DNA of 18,612 bases from a bacterium (GTDB lineage: Bacteria > Chloroflexota > Dormibacteria > UBA8260 > Bog-877): contig JAJYWT010000043.1 of assembly GCA_021791345.1 (NCBI GenBank), forward strand, positions 1-18,612. Direction: 5' to 3'. Each line of letters starts with the position of its first letter. Positions within the stretch are counted from its first letter, which is position 1. The translations under genes were made by a program, and so were the position numbers. Below are positions 1-7,811 of this stretch, piece after piece. The notes under the pieces are model-generated. The model was not told where the DNA came from. It saw only the letters and a list, made by a program, of their open reading frames with translations, and did not search any database.

Positions 1-126
1 CGTAATGCATACCGGTCCAGACGTCTTTAGGTTGTCGGATCGGATTCTTGCACTACCCATCAGTACGCTTTGGGGCGCCTGAACTCAACTTCGGCACCAA
101 CCTTGCAACTCTCTTTGCAACAACCC
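1..126. other. Non-coding flank downstream of ssrA
   Basis: I see no convincing gene here. By hand count it is about 52 percent GC, clearly lower than the coding region that follows. A 6-bp inverted repeat (TTGCAA at 103-108 and 115-120, six-base loop) lies just past the tmRNA 3' end but has no T-run on the minus strand, so it is a poor intrinsic terminator. On the minus strand TTGAGT (83-88) and TACTGA (60-65) are 17 bp apart and could be a weak promoter pointing out of the window. The tmRNA 3' end is a common integration site for islands and phages, which could explain the composition change. Confidence 0.4.
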
Positions 127-517
<391 letters not shown>

Positions 518-538
518 AGGGTCGGGCCACCTGGCTCG

Positions 539-567
539 ACTATACCCCAAACTGCGGCTCGCCTGAG
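539..567 (-). promoter_or_regulatory. Possible ssrA promoter
   Basis: On the minus strand TATAGT (544-539) is a good -10 hexamer placed 21 bp before the mature tmRNA 5' end. Transcription would start near 531-532 and leave a short leader of about 14 nt for RNase P to remove. The -35 region (about 562-567, CTCAGG) does not match the consensus, so the call rests on the -10 and its spacing. Read-through from smpB is the alternative. Confidence 0.4.
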
Positions 568-592
568 GTGCAGCCGGCCTGCGGCGCCCTTG

Positions 593-1069
593 TCAACCGC
601 GCCTCCAGGCCCTGGCCAGCCCGCGTTGCACCTCCCGGGCCGCCTCCCGTTCCATCAGCGCCTGGCGCTTGTCGTACTCTCGCTTGCCGCGGCAGACCCC
701 CAATCGCACCTTGACCCGGTTGCCGGAGAGGTGCAGGTCGAGCGGGATCATGGTCAGCCCTGGCTGCTTGACCATCCCCGCCAGATGACTGATCTCGCGA
801 CGATGCAGGAGCAGGCGGCGGGGACGACCCGGTTCGTGATTCTGGCGGTTCCCAAACTGGTAAGGCTGGATGTGGGCCCCGAGGAGCCAGGCCTCCCCGC
901 GCTCGATCCGCACATATGCCTCGCCGATCTGGGCGCCACCCTGGCGCAGCGATCTCACCTCGGTCCCATGCAGCTCGAGCCCCGCCTCGTATTCTTCGAG
1001 CACGTGGTACTCATGCCAGGCCCGCCGGTTCCGAGCTATCACCGACTCGCCCGCGGACTGCTTGGGCAT
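593..1069 (-). CDS. smpB: SsrA-binding protein SmpB
   Basis: SmpB binds the tRNA-like part of tmRNA and places it in the empty A site of stalled ribosomes, mimicking the missing anticodon arm. The 158-residue product has the normal family length. The family signature GTEVRSLRQG is at about residues 35-44, and the C-terminal GKREYDKR motif, which precedes the basic tail that enters the mRNA channel, is at about residues 128-135. The tail is rich in arginine. I chose the ATG at 1069 because it starts the conserved region and shares one base with the fmt stop (TGATG), which suggests translational coupling; the open frame continues upstream to 1198 but overlaps fmt. The tmRNA gene follows directly, the classic smpB-ssrA pairing. 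Confidence 0.95.
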   Translation of the reverse strand: MPKQSAGESVIARNRRAWHEYHVLEEYEAGLELHGTEVRSLRQGGAQIGEAYVRIERGEAWLLGAHIQPYQFGNRQNHEPGRPRRLLLHRREISHLAGMVKQPGLTMIPLDLHLSGNRVKVRLGVCRGKREYDKRQALMEREAAREVQRGLARAWRRG

Positions 1070-1980
1070 CAACGAACCCCGGGCCGGCGGCCACGAACGT
1101 AGGCGGCTGGGGTCATGGGCTTGCCCGATGGCGGTTGAACTGAGTGGATCAGGTAGGCTCCCGCGCCGGTCGCGACCCTGGCTGAATCGCCCTCCCACCC
1201 GAGCAACGCCCCTGGCGCATGACCGGCATTGTCACCGGGTTGGGGCTCCCCCGCCAGCAGCTTGACCGGGCCTCCCTGCAGCTCGCAGCTCGTGCCCGGC
1301 CACGGCTGGAGCGCTCTCACGAGACGATCGATCTCCACCGCCGCCATGGTCCAGGAGATGACTCCGTCTCGCCGGCTCAGCTTGTGGCTGTAGGTCGCGA
1401 GAAGTTCGTCCTGGGGGGTGGCGGTCAGCTCGCCGGAGCGCTGCTGTTCCAGAGCTTTCACCAGCAGGACGGACGCGACCTGGGCCAGCTCCCTGGTGAG
1501 ACTGGGAGTGGTCGCCCGCGGCTCGACCGCAATGGTAGCCTGCGCCAGGATCGGGCCGGCGTCCATGCGCTCGTCCATGGCGTAGATCGTGACGCCGGTG
1601 GTGTCGTCCCCCGCCAGGATCGCTGCCGCGATCGGAGATGCGCCACGGTGCCGCGGCAGCAGCGATGGATGCACGCCCCAAGCCCGCAGTGGGAACGCCG
1701 CCAAGACCGCCTCGGGCAGCAGCTGCCCGTAGGCGCAGACCACCAGAAGGTCGGCGCGGGCGGCCTCCACCTCCGGCGTGGCGGCGGTCAAGCGCAGCGG
1801 CTGGGCGACCGCCAACCCCATCTTCCGAGCCAGGTCACGGACAGGCCGCGCAGCCAGCCGGCCGCGGTCGCCCGGCCGGTCCGCGGCGGTGAGAACCAGC
1901 GTCACCTCATGCCCCGCCTCCGCCAGGGCGCGCAGCGATGGCAGCGCGAACTCTGACGACCCGGCGAAGACGATGCGCAC
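1069..1980 (-). CDS. fmt: Methionyl-tRNA formyltransferase (atypical active site)
   Basis: Fmt transfers a formyl group from 10-formyl-THF to initiator Met-tRNA. The 303-residue product has the N-terminal formyltransferase Rossmann domain (start MRIVFAGSSEFALPSL), the loop GVHPSLLPRHRGASPI at about 102-117, and TGVTIYAMDERMDAG at about 128-142, then the smaller C-terminal OB-like tRNA-binding domain. His104 and Asp140 of the catalytic triad are present at the family's 36-residue spacing. The triad asparagine, two residues before the histidine (normally N-x-H), is Gly102 (codon GGC). The start is GTG at 1980, preceded by GGGAGG seven bases upstream. It lies 61 bp after priA and overlaps smpB by one base. 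def, which often precedes fmt, is absent. Family assignment is secure; full catalytic activity is less so. Confidence 0.92.
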   Translation of the reverse strand: MRIVFAGSSEFALPSLRALAEAGHEVTLVLTAADRPGDRGRLAARPVRDLARKMGLAVAQPLRLTAATPEVEAARADLLVVCAYGQLLPEAVLAAFPLRAWGVHPSLLPRHRGASPIAAAILAGDDTTGVTIYAMDERMDAGPILAQATIAVEPRATTPSLTRELAQVASVLLVKALEQQRSGELTATPQDELLATYSHKLSRRDGVISWTMAAVEIDRLVRALQPWPGTSCELQGGPVKLLAGEPQPGDNAGHAPGALLGWEGDSARVATGAGAYLIHSVQPPSGKPMTPAAYVRGRRPGVR

Positions 1981-2041
1981 CCTAAGGCCTCCCTATGTGA
2001 TTGCGGCGGTAGCGATTATGGGTGGCTGACGGGGAAGGAGC

Positions 2042-4048
2042 TCAGCCGGGATCGATGTCCACCGCCCACCCGCGCCCGATCGGCAGGTGCTCCCGGACCC
2101 CCTCCAGCGTGGCCCCGCGAAGGGTGATCTGCCATCGATACAGGGTGCGCAGCTTGGGTATGAAGGCGGGGCTGGGGCCGAGCACCTCCACCCCGACCGC
2201 GCGTGCCAGCGGCGCCAGGCGGGCCACCTCGACCTCACATTCGCGCCGGGCCTGCTCCTCCTGGACCGCGCTCTTGGTCAGCACCACCATCCGGCTGAAG
2301 GGCGGGAAACCCAGCTGGCGGCGAGCCTCGAGCTCAATCCCGGCAAATCCTTCGTAGTCGTGGTCGACCGCCCGAAGCACGGCCGGGTGCTCGGGGGAGT
2401 AGGTCTGCAGGATCACTTGGGCGGGCTCGTCGCCGCGACCCGCCCGACCGGCGACCTGGGTCAGCAGCGAGAAGGTCTTCTCCGAGGCGCGGAAGTCCGG
2501 AAAGTGCAGAGCGATGTCGGCGTTGACGATCCCCACCAGCCGGACCCCGGGCAGATCCCAACCCTTGGCGACCATCTGCGTGCCTATCAGCAGGTCCGCG
2601 CGCCGTTCCGCGAAGGCCTGATAGATCTCCCGATGGGCGTCACGGTGCAGGACGGTGTCCCGGTCCATGCGCAGGATCCGAGCCTGGGGCCAGAGGCTGC
2701 GCGCCTCCGCCTCCACCCGCTCGGTGCCCGCGCCCAACGCTCTCAGCACCTTCCCGCCACAGCTCGGACAGAGCTCGGGAAGCGGCATCTGATAGCCGCA
2801 GTAATGACAGACCAGAGCGTGCTGCGAGGCGTGCAGTGTCAGAGACACCGAGCAGTCGGGACAGCCCAGCGACTCGCCGCAGGTGCGGCAGAGGACCACG
2901 CTGGACACCCCGCGCCGGTTGAGAAAGAGAATCACCTGGCTCCGCTGCGCCAGCGCTTCGCCCACTGACTCCGCAAGCGCCCGCGAGAACGGCGAGCGGT
3001 TCCCGCGCGCCAGCTCCTCCCGCAGATCCACAACGGTGACCGCCGGCAGGAGCCGGTTCCCGTATCGCTTCGGCAGTCGCAGCATCGTGATCGGCCCTGC
3101 CGGCTGGGCCTGGTGGTAGGTTTCCAGCCGGGGCGTGGCGCTCCCCAGCACCACCGGCACCGACAGCACGCGACCCAGGCGGCGAGCGACCTCGACGGCG
3201 TGGTAGCGGGGGACCCGGTCGTACTGCTTGTAGGAGGTGGAGTCCTCCTCGTCGACCACCACCACCCCGATGTTGCGCATCGGGGCGAAGATCGCACTGC
3301 GCGACCCCACCACCACGTCAACCTCCCCGGCCCGGACCCGGCGCCACTCGCGACCCCGCTCGGCGGGCGTCAGCGCCGAGTGCAAGACAGCCACCCGGCC
3401 CGGGAAGTGAATGGAGAACCTCGCGACCGTCTGGGGGGTCAGCGAGATCTCGGGGATCAGCACGATCGCCCCTTTGCCCTGGCCGAGGGCGGTCTTGATC
3501 GCCTCCAGGTAGACCTCCGTCTTGCCCGATCCGGTCACCCCGAAGAGCAGGAACTCCTCGGCACGGGACCACAGGATCGCCTGGCGGATTGGAGCCAGCG
3601 CCGCCTCCTGCTCCGGGCTCAGGATGAGCTTCGGCCCACTGCCCATCTCGACTGCGGGGCCGTTCGGGTCACCTGTTCGAGACCGTCGAGACCGGGCACC
3701 GGGTCGGCCGGTCCGCAGCGCGGGCGGGACCATCGCCCTCAGCACCTCAGGCAGGGGGCTTAGGTAGTGGCCGGAGATCCACTGCGCCAGCGAGATCTGG
3801 TGGGGCAACACCAGCGGCTCAAAGTCGCGGATCTGCTCGACGGAGCGCAGGGAGTCCACCGCCGACTCCTCCAGCAACTCCACCACGAAGGCAAAGATCT
3901 TGCGTCGGCCGAAAGGAACCAGGACCCGCTGGCCGAGGCAGAGGTCGGGCCGCAGGCTCTCAGGCACGAGGTAGTCGTAGGCCCGGGCCGGGGGCCCCGC
4001 GGGCAGATCTGGCACCACCCGGGCCACCAGGGGCGGCCGCGAGCTCAT
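2042..4048 (-). CDS. priA: Primosomal protein N' (replication restart helicase PriA)
   Basis: PriA is a 3'-5' superfamily 2 helicase that recognises stalled or collapsed forks and starts reloading of the replicative helicase. The 668-residue product has the N-terminal 3'-DNA-binding region (1-110), Walker A GVTGSGKT (170-177), a Walker B box DEED (266-269), and eight zinc-ligand cysteines in four pairs (387/390, 396/399, 414/417, 427/430). The helicase motif QVAGRAGR follows at 531-538. The Walker B box is DEEH in the best-known PriA proteins, so the aspartate is a variant. A basic, disordered-looking linker (112-135) precedes the helicase domain. The ATG at 4048 overlaps the coaBC stop (ATGA), which supports this start over the longer open frame. 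Confidence 0.95.
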   Translation of the reverse strand: MSSRPPLVARVVPDLPAGPPARAYDYLVPESLRPDLCLGQRVLVPFGRRKIFAFVVELLEESAVDSLRSVEQIRDFEPLVLPHQISLAQWISGHYLSPLPEVLRAMVPPALRTGRPGARSRRSRTGDPNGPAVEMGSGPKLILSPEQEAALAPIRQAILWSRAEEFLLFGVTGSGKTEVYLEAIKTALGQGKGAIVLIPEISLTPQTVARFSIHFPGRVAVLHSALTPAERGREWRRVRAGEVDVVVGSRSAIFAPMRNIGVVVVDEEDSTSYKQYDRVPRYHAVEVARRLGRVLSVPVVLGSATPRLETYHQAQPAGPITMLRLPKRYGNRLLPAVTVVDLREELARGNRSPFSRALAESVGEALAQRSQVILFLNRRGVSSVVLCRTCGESLGCPDCSVSLTLHASQHALVCHYCGYQMPLPELCPSCGGKVLRALGAGTERVEAEARSLWPQARILRMDRDTVLHRDAHREIYQAFAERRADLLIGTQMVAKGWDLPGVRLVGIVNADIALHFPDFRASEKTFSLLTQVAGRAGRGDEPAQVILQTYSPEHPAVLRAVDHDYEGFAGIELEARRQLGFPPFSRMVVLTKSAVQEEQARRECEVEVARLAPLARAVGVEVLGPSPAFIPKLRTLYRWQITLRGATLEGVREHLPIGRGWAVDIDPG

Positions 4049-5298
4049 GCCGGGGCGCCACCTGCATCGGGCTCGGCGATCAGGGTCTCCGCCAGGTCCA
4101 GGATCCTCGCCGCCACCTGCTGCTTCGGGGCAAAGGGGATCTCCACCTCCCGGCCGTCGGGGAAGAGCGCCACCGCTTCCGCCTGCGCTCCTCCCATCGC
4201 CGAGTGCGCCCCGCTGACGGGGTTGGCGATCAGCATGTCGCACCCCTTGCGAGCGAGTTTGGAACGGCCGCGCGCGCGGAAGTCCTCAGTCTCCGCCGCG
4301 AAGCCCACGACCCGGCACTCCGGCGGCCTGCGGGCCAGCACCGTCCCCAGGACGTCCGGCGTCGGCACCAGCTCGAGGGTGAGCTGCGGCCGGTCCTGGC
4401 GGCGCAACTTGGTGGGCGCCGGGGCGGGCGGCCGGTAGTCCGCGACCGCCGCCGCCATCAGCACCAGTCGGGTGTCGCCGAGTCGGCTGACGACCTCCTC
4501 CAGCATCTCGGCAGCGGTCTCCACGGGAATGACCCGGATGTCCGGGCGCCTTGGCACCAGCGCGGCCGCCGTCACCAGGGTCACCCGCGCTCCCCGCTCG
4601 GCGGCGGCCTCCGCCAGCGCCAGGCCCATCTGGCCGCTGCTGCGGTTGCCGACGAAGCGAACCGGGTCGATCGGCTCCCTGGTGCCGCCGGAGGTCACCA
4701 GGACGCGGTGTCCCGCCAGGGGGCCCCGCGGCCGCAGCACGGAAGCCGCCGCGGCCAGCACCTCAGTCACCTCGGCCATCCGGCCCTCCCCCAGCTTCCC
4801 GGAGGCGAGCCTCCCGACTGCAGGGCCCACGAATTGAACTCCCCTCTCCCGCAGCGTTCGGCAGTTGGAGATGGTGGCGGGGTGGCGCCACATGGCGGTC
4901 TCCATCGCGGGCGCCACCACGACCGGCGCCGTGGTGGCCAGCAGCGTGGAGCTCACAACGTCGTCCGCCAGCCCCGCCGCCATGCGGGCCAGGGTGGAGG
5001 CCGTGGCCGGAACCACCAGATGCAGCTCCGCCCAGCCCGCCAGGTCCAGATGGATCATGCCGGCGCCGTCCGCTTCGATCGGGGGGTCGAGCAGCCGACG
5101 ATTGACGGGATGCCCCGACAGCGCCTGCAGGCTCAGGGGAGAGATGAACGCAGCGCCCGCCTCGGTCATCGCCACCCGCACCTCGGCACCCTCGCGCCGC
5201 AGCTCCGTGATCAGCCCGGGAACCTTCACCGCGGCGATGCCGCCGCACACGTGAACCGCGATCCGCCGGCCTTCGAAGTCGCCGCTGCTCGCACTCAT
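4045..5298 (-). CDS. coaBC: Bifunctional phosphopantothenoylcysteine decarboxylase / phosphopantothenate-cysteine ligase
   Basis: This enzyme makes 4'-phosphopantetheine for coenzyme A: the C-terminal CoaB half joins cysteine to phosphopantothenate, and the N-terminal CoaC half, an FMN protein, decarboxylates the product. In the 417-residue protein CoaC spans about 10-185, with the catalytic His83 (MIHLDLAGWAE) and the motif APAMETAMW at 129-137. CoaB spans about 195-405, with TSGGTREPID (202-211), AAAVADY (282-288) and KLARKGCDMLIANP (347-360). The canonical CoaC motif PxMNxxMW has Glu133 where Asn is usual, and the lid segment SGKLGEGRM lacks the cysteine of the E. coli enzyme; from memory, actinobacterial enzymes also deviate here. 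The gene lies 38 bp after gmk. No strong Shine-Dalgarno is visible before the ATG at 5298. Confidence 0.93.
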   Translation of the reverse strand: MSASSGDFEGRRIAVHVCGGIAAVKVPGLITELRREGAEVRVAMTEAGAAFISPLSLQALSGHPVNRRLLDPPIEADGAGMIHLDLAGWAELHLVVPATASTLARMAAGLADDVVSSTLLATTAPVVVAPAMETAMWRHPATISNCRTLRERGVQFVGPAVGRLASGKLGEGRMAEVTEVLAAAASVLRPRGPLAGHRVLVTSGGTREPIDPVRFVGNRSSGQMGLALAEAAAERGARVTLVTAAALVPRRPDIRVIPVETAAEMLEEVVSRLGDTRLVLMAAAVADYRPPAPAPTKLRRQDRPQLTLELVPTPDVLGTVLARRPPECRVVGFAAETEDFRARGRSKLARKGCDMLIANPVSGAHSAMGGAQAEAVALFPDGREVEIPFAPKQQVAARILDLAETLIAEPDAGGAPA

Positions 5299-5336
5299 GG
5301 TCGGCCCATTGTGGCAAAGGCCCTTCTGCCCATCGC

Positions 5337-5915
5337 TCAGCCCGGCCACGAGCGCACGATCTGCGCGATCTCCGCGGCCGCCCGCTCCACCTGGTCGTTG
5401 ACCACCACGTGGTGATAGTTCGCCGCCTCCGCCATCTCCGTCTCCGCATCGTGAGTCCGGACCGCCAGCTCCTCGGGGCTCTCGGTCTGGCGCCGCCGCA
5501 GACGCGCCCGCAGCACGTCCGGAGAGGGTGGCGCCAGGAAGATGAAGCACCCGTCCAGGCCCTGTTGTCGCAGCTGGGCTGCGCCCTGGACGTCGATCTT
5601 GAGCAGCACATCCTGCCCTTGGCGGCGGAGCTCGTCGACCCGAGCGCGCGCGGTCCCGTAGCGGTTGCCGTGGACCACGGCCGTCTCCAGAAACTGTCCG
5701 GCGTCACGCATCGCCAGGAACTCCGGCTCGCCCACGAAGGAATAGTCGCGCCCATCGACCTCCCCGGGACGGGGCGCGCGGGTGGTGAACGCGACCGGCC
5801 GCCGCAGCTCCGGAGCTATCTCGAGCAGGCGCCGGATCACGGTGTCCTTGCCAACGCCGCTGGGGCCGGAGAGGATGATCAGCCGTCCCGGGCGCTGCCC
5901 AGCGGAGGAGCTCAC
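5337..5915 (-). CDS. gmk: Guanylate kinase
   Basis: Gmk phosphorylates GMP to GDP with ATP, feeding GTP, dGTP and (p)ppGpp pools. The 192-residue product shows the P-loop GPSGVGKDT at residues 17-25, the GMP-binding segment FTTRAPRPGEVDGRDYSFV, and the HGNRYGT motif, all typical. I chose the GTG at 5915: it lies ten codons before the first conserved strand and overlaps the upstream pseudouridine-synthase stop in a GTGA arrangement. The frame is open further upstream, but that part overlaps the neighbour and has no family similarity. rpoZ, which commonly follows gmk, is not here; coaBC begins 38 bp later. Confidence 0.94.
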   Translation of the reverse strand: MSSSAGQRPGRLIILSGPSGVGKDTVIRRLLEIAPELRRPVAFTTRAPRPGEVDGRDYSFVGEPEFLAMRDAGQFLETAVVHGNRYGTARARVDELRRQGQDVLLKIDVQGAAQLRQQGLDGCFIFLAPPSPDVLRARLRRRQTESPEELAVRTHDAETEMAEAANYHHVVVNDQVERAAAEIAQIVRSWPG

Positions 5916-6865
5916 GGCCCCCCCGCTCCGGGTTCGTCCCACGGCCAAACCAGAGCGCCCTCCCCGCCGAGCCGGTGCCGGAGCTCGACCAGCTCCGAGG
6001 GCAGTGGACTGTGGAACACCATCTCCTTCTCGGTGAGCGGATGCCGCAGATGCAGCATGGCGGCGTGGAGCGCGGGCCGGCCAAGCCCCGCGCTGGAGGT
6101 CGAGTAGAGCGCATCGTCGACCACTGCATGTCCGATGAACGCGAGGTGCACCCGGATCTGGTGAGTGCGCCCGGACCACAGGCGCAGGCGCAGGCAGGAG
6201 TGCTGTGGAAGGCGCTCGAGCACGAAGAACTCGGTGCCGGCCGGGCGACCGTCTGCGGTCACCGACATGCGCCGGGGCCGTTGGCGATCCCGGCCGATGG
6301 GGGCCTCCACCCTGCCCCGGTCCTCCTCGAAGCCGCCTGATGCAAGCGCCCAGTACTCCCGCCCCATGGTGCGCTCGCGGAGCTGGCGGGCGAGGCGTTC
6401 GTGCGCCCGGTCCGAGCGCGCCAGGACCAGCAGTCCACTGGTGCCACGGTCCAGGCGGTGGACAATCCCCGGGCGGTCGTCACCGCCCACGCTGGACCAT
6501 GCCCCCCCGATCTCGGGCAGCGCGTCCACCAGGGTCGCTCCCCGGTGACCGGGCGCGGGGTGAACCACCAGCCCCGCGGGCTTGTCGATGACCACGATCG
6601 CATCGTCCTGGTACACAACACGCGGCTTCAGCACGCTGGGGGCCGACGCCGGTGCGGGAGCGACCACCTCGATCCTCATCCCGGCGGAGAGCGGCAGAGA
6701 CGGCCTGACGGGCGCGCGCCCGTCGACGATCACCGCCCCCTCCTCCACCATCCGCCGGGCGCGGGCGCGGGGAAGCTGCAGCGCGGACGCCAGATAGGAG
6801 TCGAGGCGCCGGCAGGATACGGCGACGGTCAGCTCCGTGGATGTCCCGGCGGGAGCGTCAAGCAT
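5912..6865 (-). CDS. rluD: RluA/RluD-family 23S rRNA pseudouridine synthase
   Basis: The enzyme isomerises uridines to pseudouridine, most likely in 23S rRNA. The 317-residue product has an N-terminal S4 RNA-binding domain (about 19-66, with RLDSYLASALQLPRARARRMVEEGAVIVDG) and a catalytic domain with IDKPAGLVVHPAPGH (93-107) and the signature HRLDRGTSGLLVLAR (136-150), where Asp139 is the nucleophile. SGRTHQIRVHL follows toward the C-terminus. Position after lspA matches Bacillus ylyB, a member of the same family. The start ATG at 6865 overlaps the end of lspA by 8 bp. Which uridine it targets cannot be told from sequence, so the symbol is a family label. Confidence 0.9.
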   Translation of the reverse strand: MLDAPAGTSTELTVAVSCRRLDSYLASALQLPRARARRMVEEGAVIVDGRAPVRPSLPLSAGMRIEVVAPAPASAPSVLKPRVVYQDDAIVVIDKPAGLVVHPAPGHRGATLVDALPEIGGAWSSVGGDDRPGIVHRLDRGTSGLLVLARSDRAHERLARQLRERTMGREYWALASGGFEEDRGRVEAPIGRDRQRPRRMSVTADGRPAGTEFFVLERLPQHSCLRLRLWSGRTHQIRVHLAFIGHAVVDDALYSTSSAGLGRPALHAAMLHLRHPLTEKEMVFHSPLPSELVELRHRLGGEGALVWPWDEPGAGGP

Positions 6866-7289
6866 CGCGGGAGCCCTGGAGCAGGAACCGCAGGACGATC
6901 AAAACCATCCCCACCGTGATCCCGCTGTCAGCCACGTTGAACACCGGCCAGTGCGGCAGCTGGATGAAGTCCACCACGTACCCCTGGGAGAAGCGATCGA
7001 TGGCGTTGGACACCGCCCCTCCCACCACCATTCCCACGGCGGCCTGGAGCCACCAGGGCTCCACCGCCAGCCGCCGCCAGTACCAGACCGCGGCCACCAC
7101 CACCAGGGCAGCGACCAGCAGGAAGAGCCAGTCGAGATTGGGCAGGATGCTGAACGCGGCGCCGCTGTTCTCGATGTAGTGGATGTGGACGGGGGCGCCC
7201 GGCCACAGCTCCTGGCCGAGGCTCAGCGAGTGGCTGACCCAGAACTTGGTGAGACGGTCGAGCACGAAGACGGCGACCGCCGCCCCCAA
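6858..7289 (-). CDS. lspA: Lipoprotein signal peptidase (signal peptidase II), start uncertain
   Basis: LspA cleaves signal peptides of prolipoproteins after lipid attachment, in the cytoplasmic membrane. The 143-residue product has four hydrophobic segments and the family motifs ENSGAAFS (40-47), GGAVSNAIDRF (90-100) and FNVADSGI (117-124). The catalytic aspartates are Asp98 and Asp121. The only in-frame start is TTG at 7289, which has no ribosome-binding site and shortens the first membrane helix. A far better start, AAGGAG seven bases before ATG at 7330, is out of frame by one base. A one-base indel between 7290 and 7330 (true or sequencing error) would give a normal product of about 157 residues. 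A likely client is the lipoprotein encoded at 12492-14465. Confidence 0.88.
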   Translation of the reverse strand: MGAAVAVFVLDRLTKFWVSHSLSLGQELWPGAPVHIHYIENSGAAFSILPNLDWLFLLVAALVVVAAVWYWRRLAVEPWWLQAAVGMVVGGAVSNAIDRFSQGYVVDFIQLPHWPVFNVADSGITVGMVLIVLRFLLQGSRDA

Positions 7290-7359
7290 GGTGACCCGGG
7301 GCCATCGCGGGGCGGTGCGAAGGGCGCCATAGCGCTGCTCCTTAGCCTCCGGGGCCTGC

Positions 7360-7734
7360 TCAGTCGCGCCGCTGCTCCTTGCACGGAATGCACTTGGTGG
7401 CGTATGGCAGCGCCTTCAGCCGTTCGATGTCGATGTCCTTGCCACAGCTGCGGCACACCCCGTAGTCGCCGCGATCCAGCCGGTCCAGCGCATCCTGGCA
7501 CTGGCTGAGCATCTGCTGCAGATTTTCGCGGATCGCCAGCAGCCGCTCGTGCTCCTCCATCTCGCCCGCGTGATCGGTGGGGTGCTCATGGAATGGAGCT
7601 TCGCTGCCGGCACCGCCAGCCGTTTGTCCCTTCAGATGAGCCAGTTCGCCCTCCAGGCGGGCGCGCTCCCCTTCGACCTGCAGCCGGATCGCAGCCAGCT
7701 CGCGCTCGCGCGTTGCAGTCGACGTCTCGGTCAT
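7360..7734 (-). CDS. DksA/TraR-family C4 zinc-finger protein (YlyA-like)
   Basis: The 124-residue product starts with a predicted helical, charged region (about 7-90) and ends with a four-cysteine zinc finger, CRSCGKD...CIPC, with cysteines at 94, 97, 115 and 118. The segment RLDRGDYGVC before it is typical of DksA/TraR proteins, which bind the RNA polymerase secondary channel and tune transcription initiation. The acidic coiled-coil tip that DksA uses is not clearly recognisable, so activity on polymerase is inferred. Bacillus ylyA, a gene of this family, occupies the same place between ileS and lspA. The ATG at 7734 is preceded by GAGGTG seven bases upstream, and the segment upstream of it lacks family similarity. 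Confidence 0.88.
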   Translation of the reverse strand: MTETSTATRERELAAIRLQVEGERARLEGELAHLKGQTAGGAGSEAPFHEHPTDHAGEMEEHERLLAIRENLQQMLSQCQDALDRLDRGDYGVCRSCGKDIDIERLKALPYATKCIPCKEQRRD

Positions 7735-7763
7735 GCTCCTACACCTCGATGCTTGGCGGTGAA

Positions 7764-7801
7764 CCGGCCCGTCGAAGGCCGGGATTCCAGCCCCATGGGG
7801 C
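7764..7801 (-). other. Hairpins between ileS and the zinc-finger gene
   Basis: The 77-bp gap after the ileS stop holds a 12-bp perfect palindrome GCCCCATGGGGC (7790-7801) and a hairpin with a 6-bp stem CCGGCC/GGCCGG (7764-7769 with 7777-7782, seven-base loop). Neither is followed by a T-run on the minus strand, so these look more like processing or partial-termination structures than a full intrinsic terminator. Their role is not known. Confidence 0.3.
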
Positions 7802-7811
7802 AGCGGTGGCA

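Noticed and set aside
103..120. TTGCAA inverted repeat as an ssrA terminator
   Set aside because: Weak 6-bp stem with no T-run on the minus strand; kept only as a note in the flank.
593..1198. 201-residue version of SmpB starting at 1198
   Set aside because: The extra 43 residues overlap the end of fmt and have no SmpB similarity; the ATG at 1069 fits the family and the TGATG junction.
2042..4243. 733-residue version of PriA starting at 4243
   Set aside because: The first 65 residues are a shadow of the coaBC end; the ATGA overlap at 4048 gives the natural start.
4204..5415. 403-codon open frame on the plus strand
   Set aside because: Antisense to coaBC and gmk; low-complexity Arg/His/Gln-rich translation with no domain.
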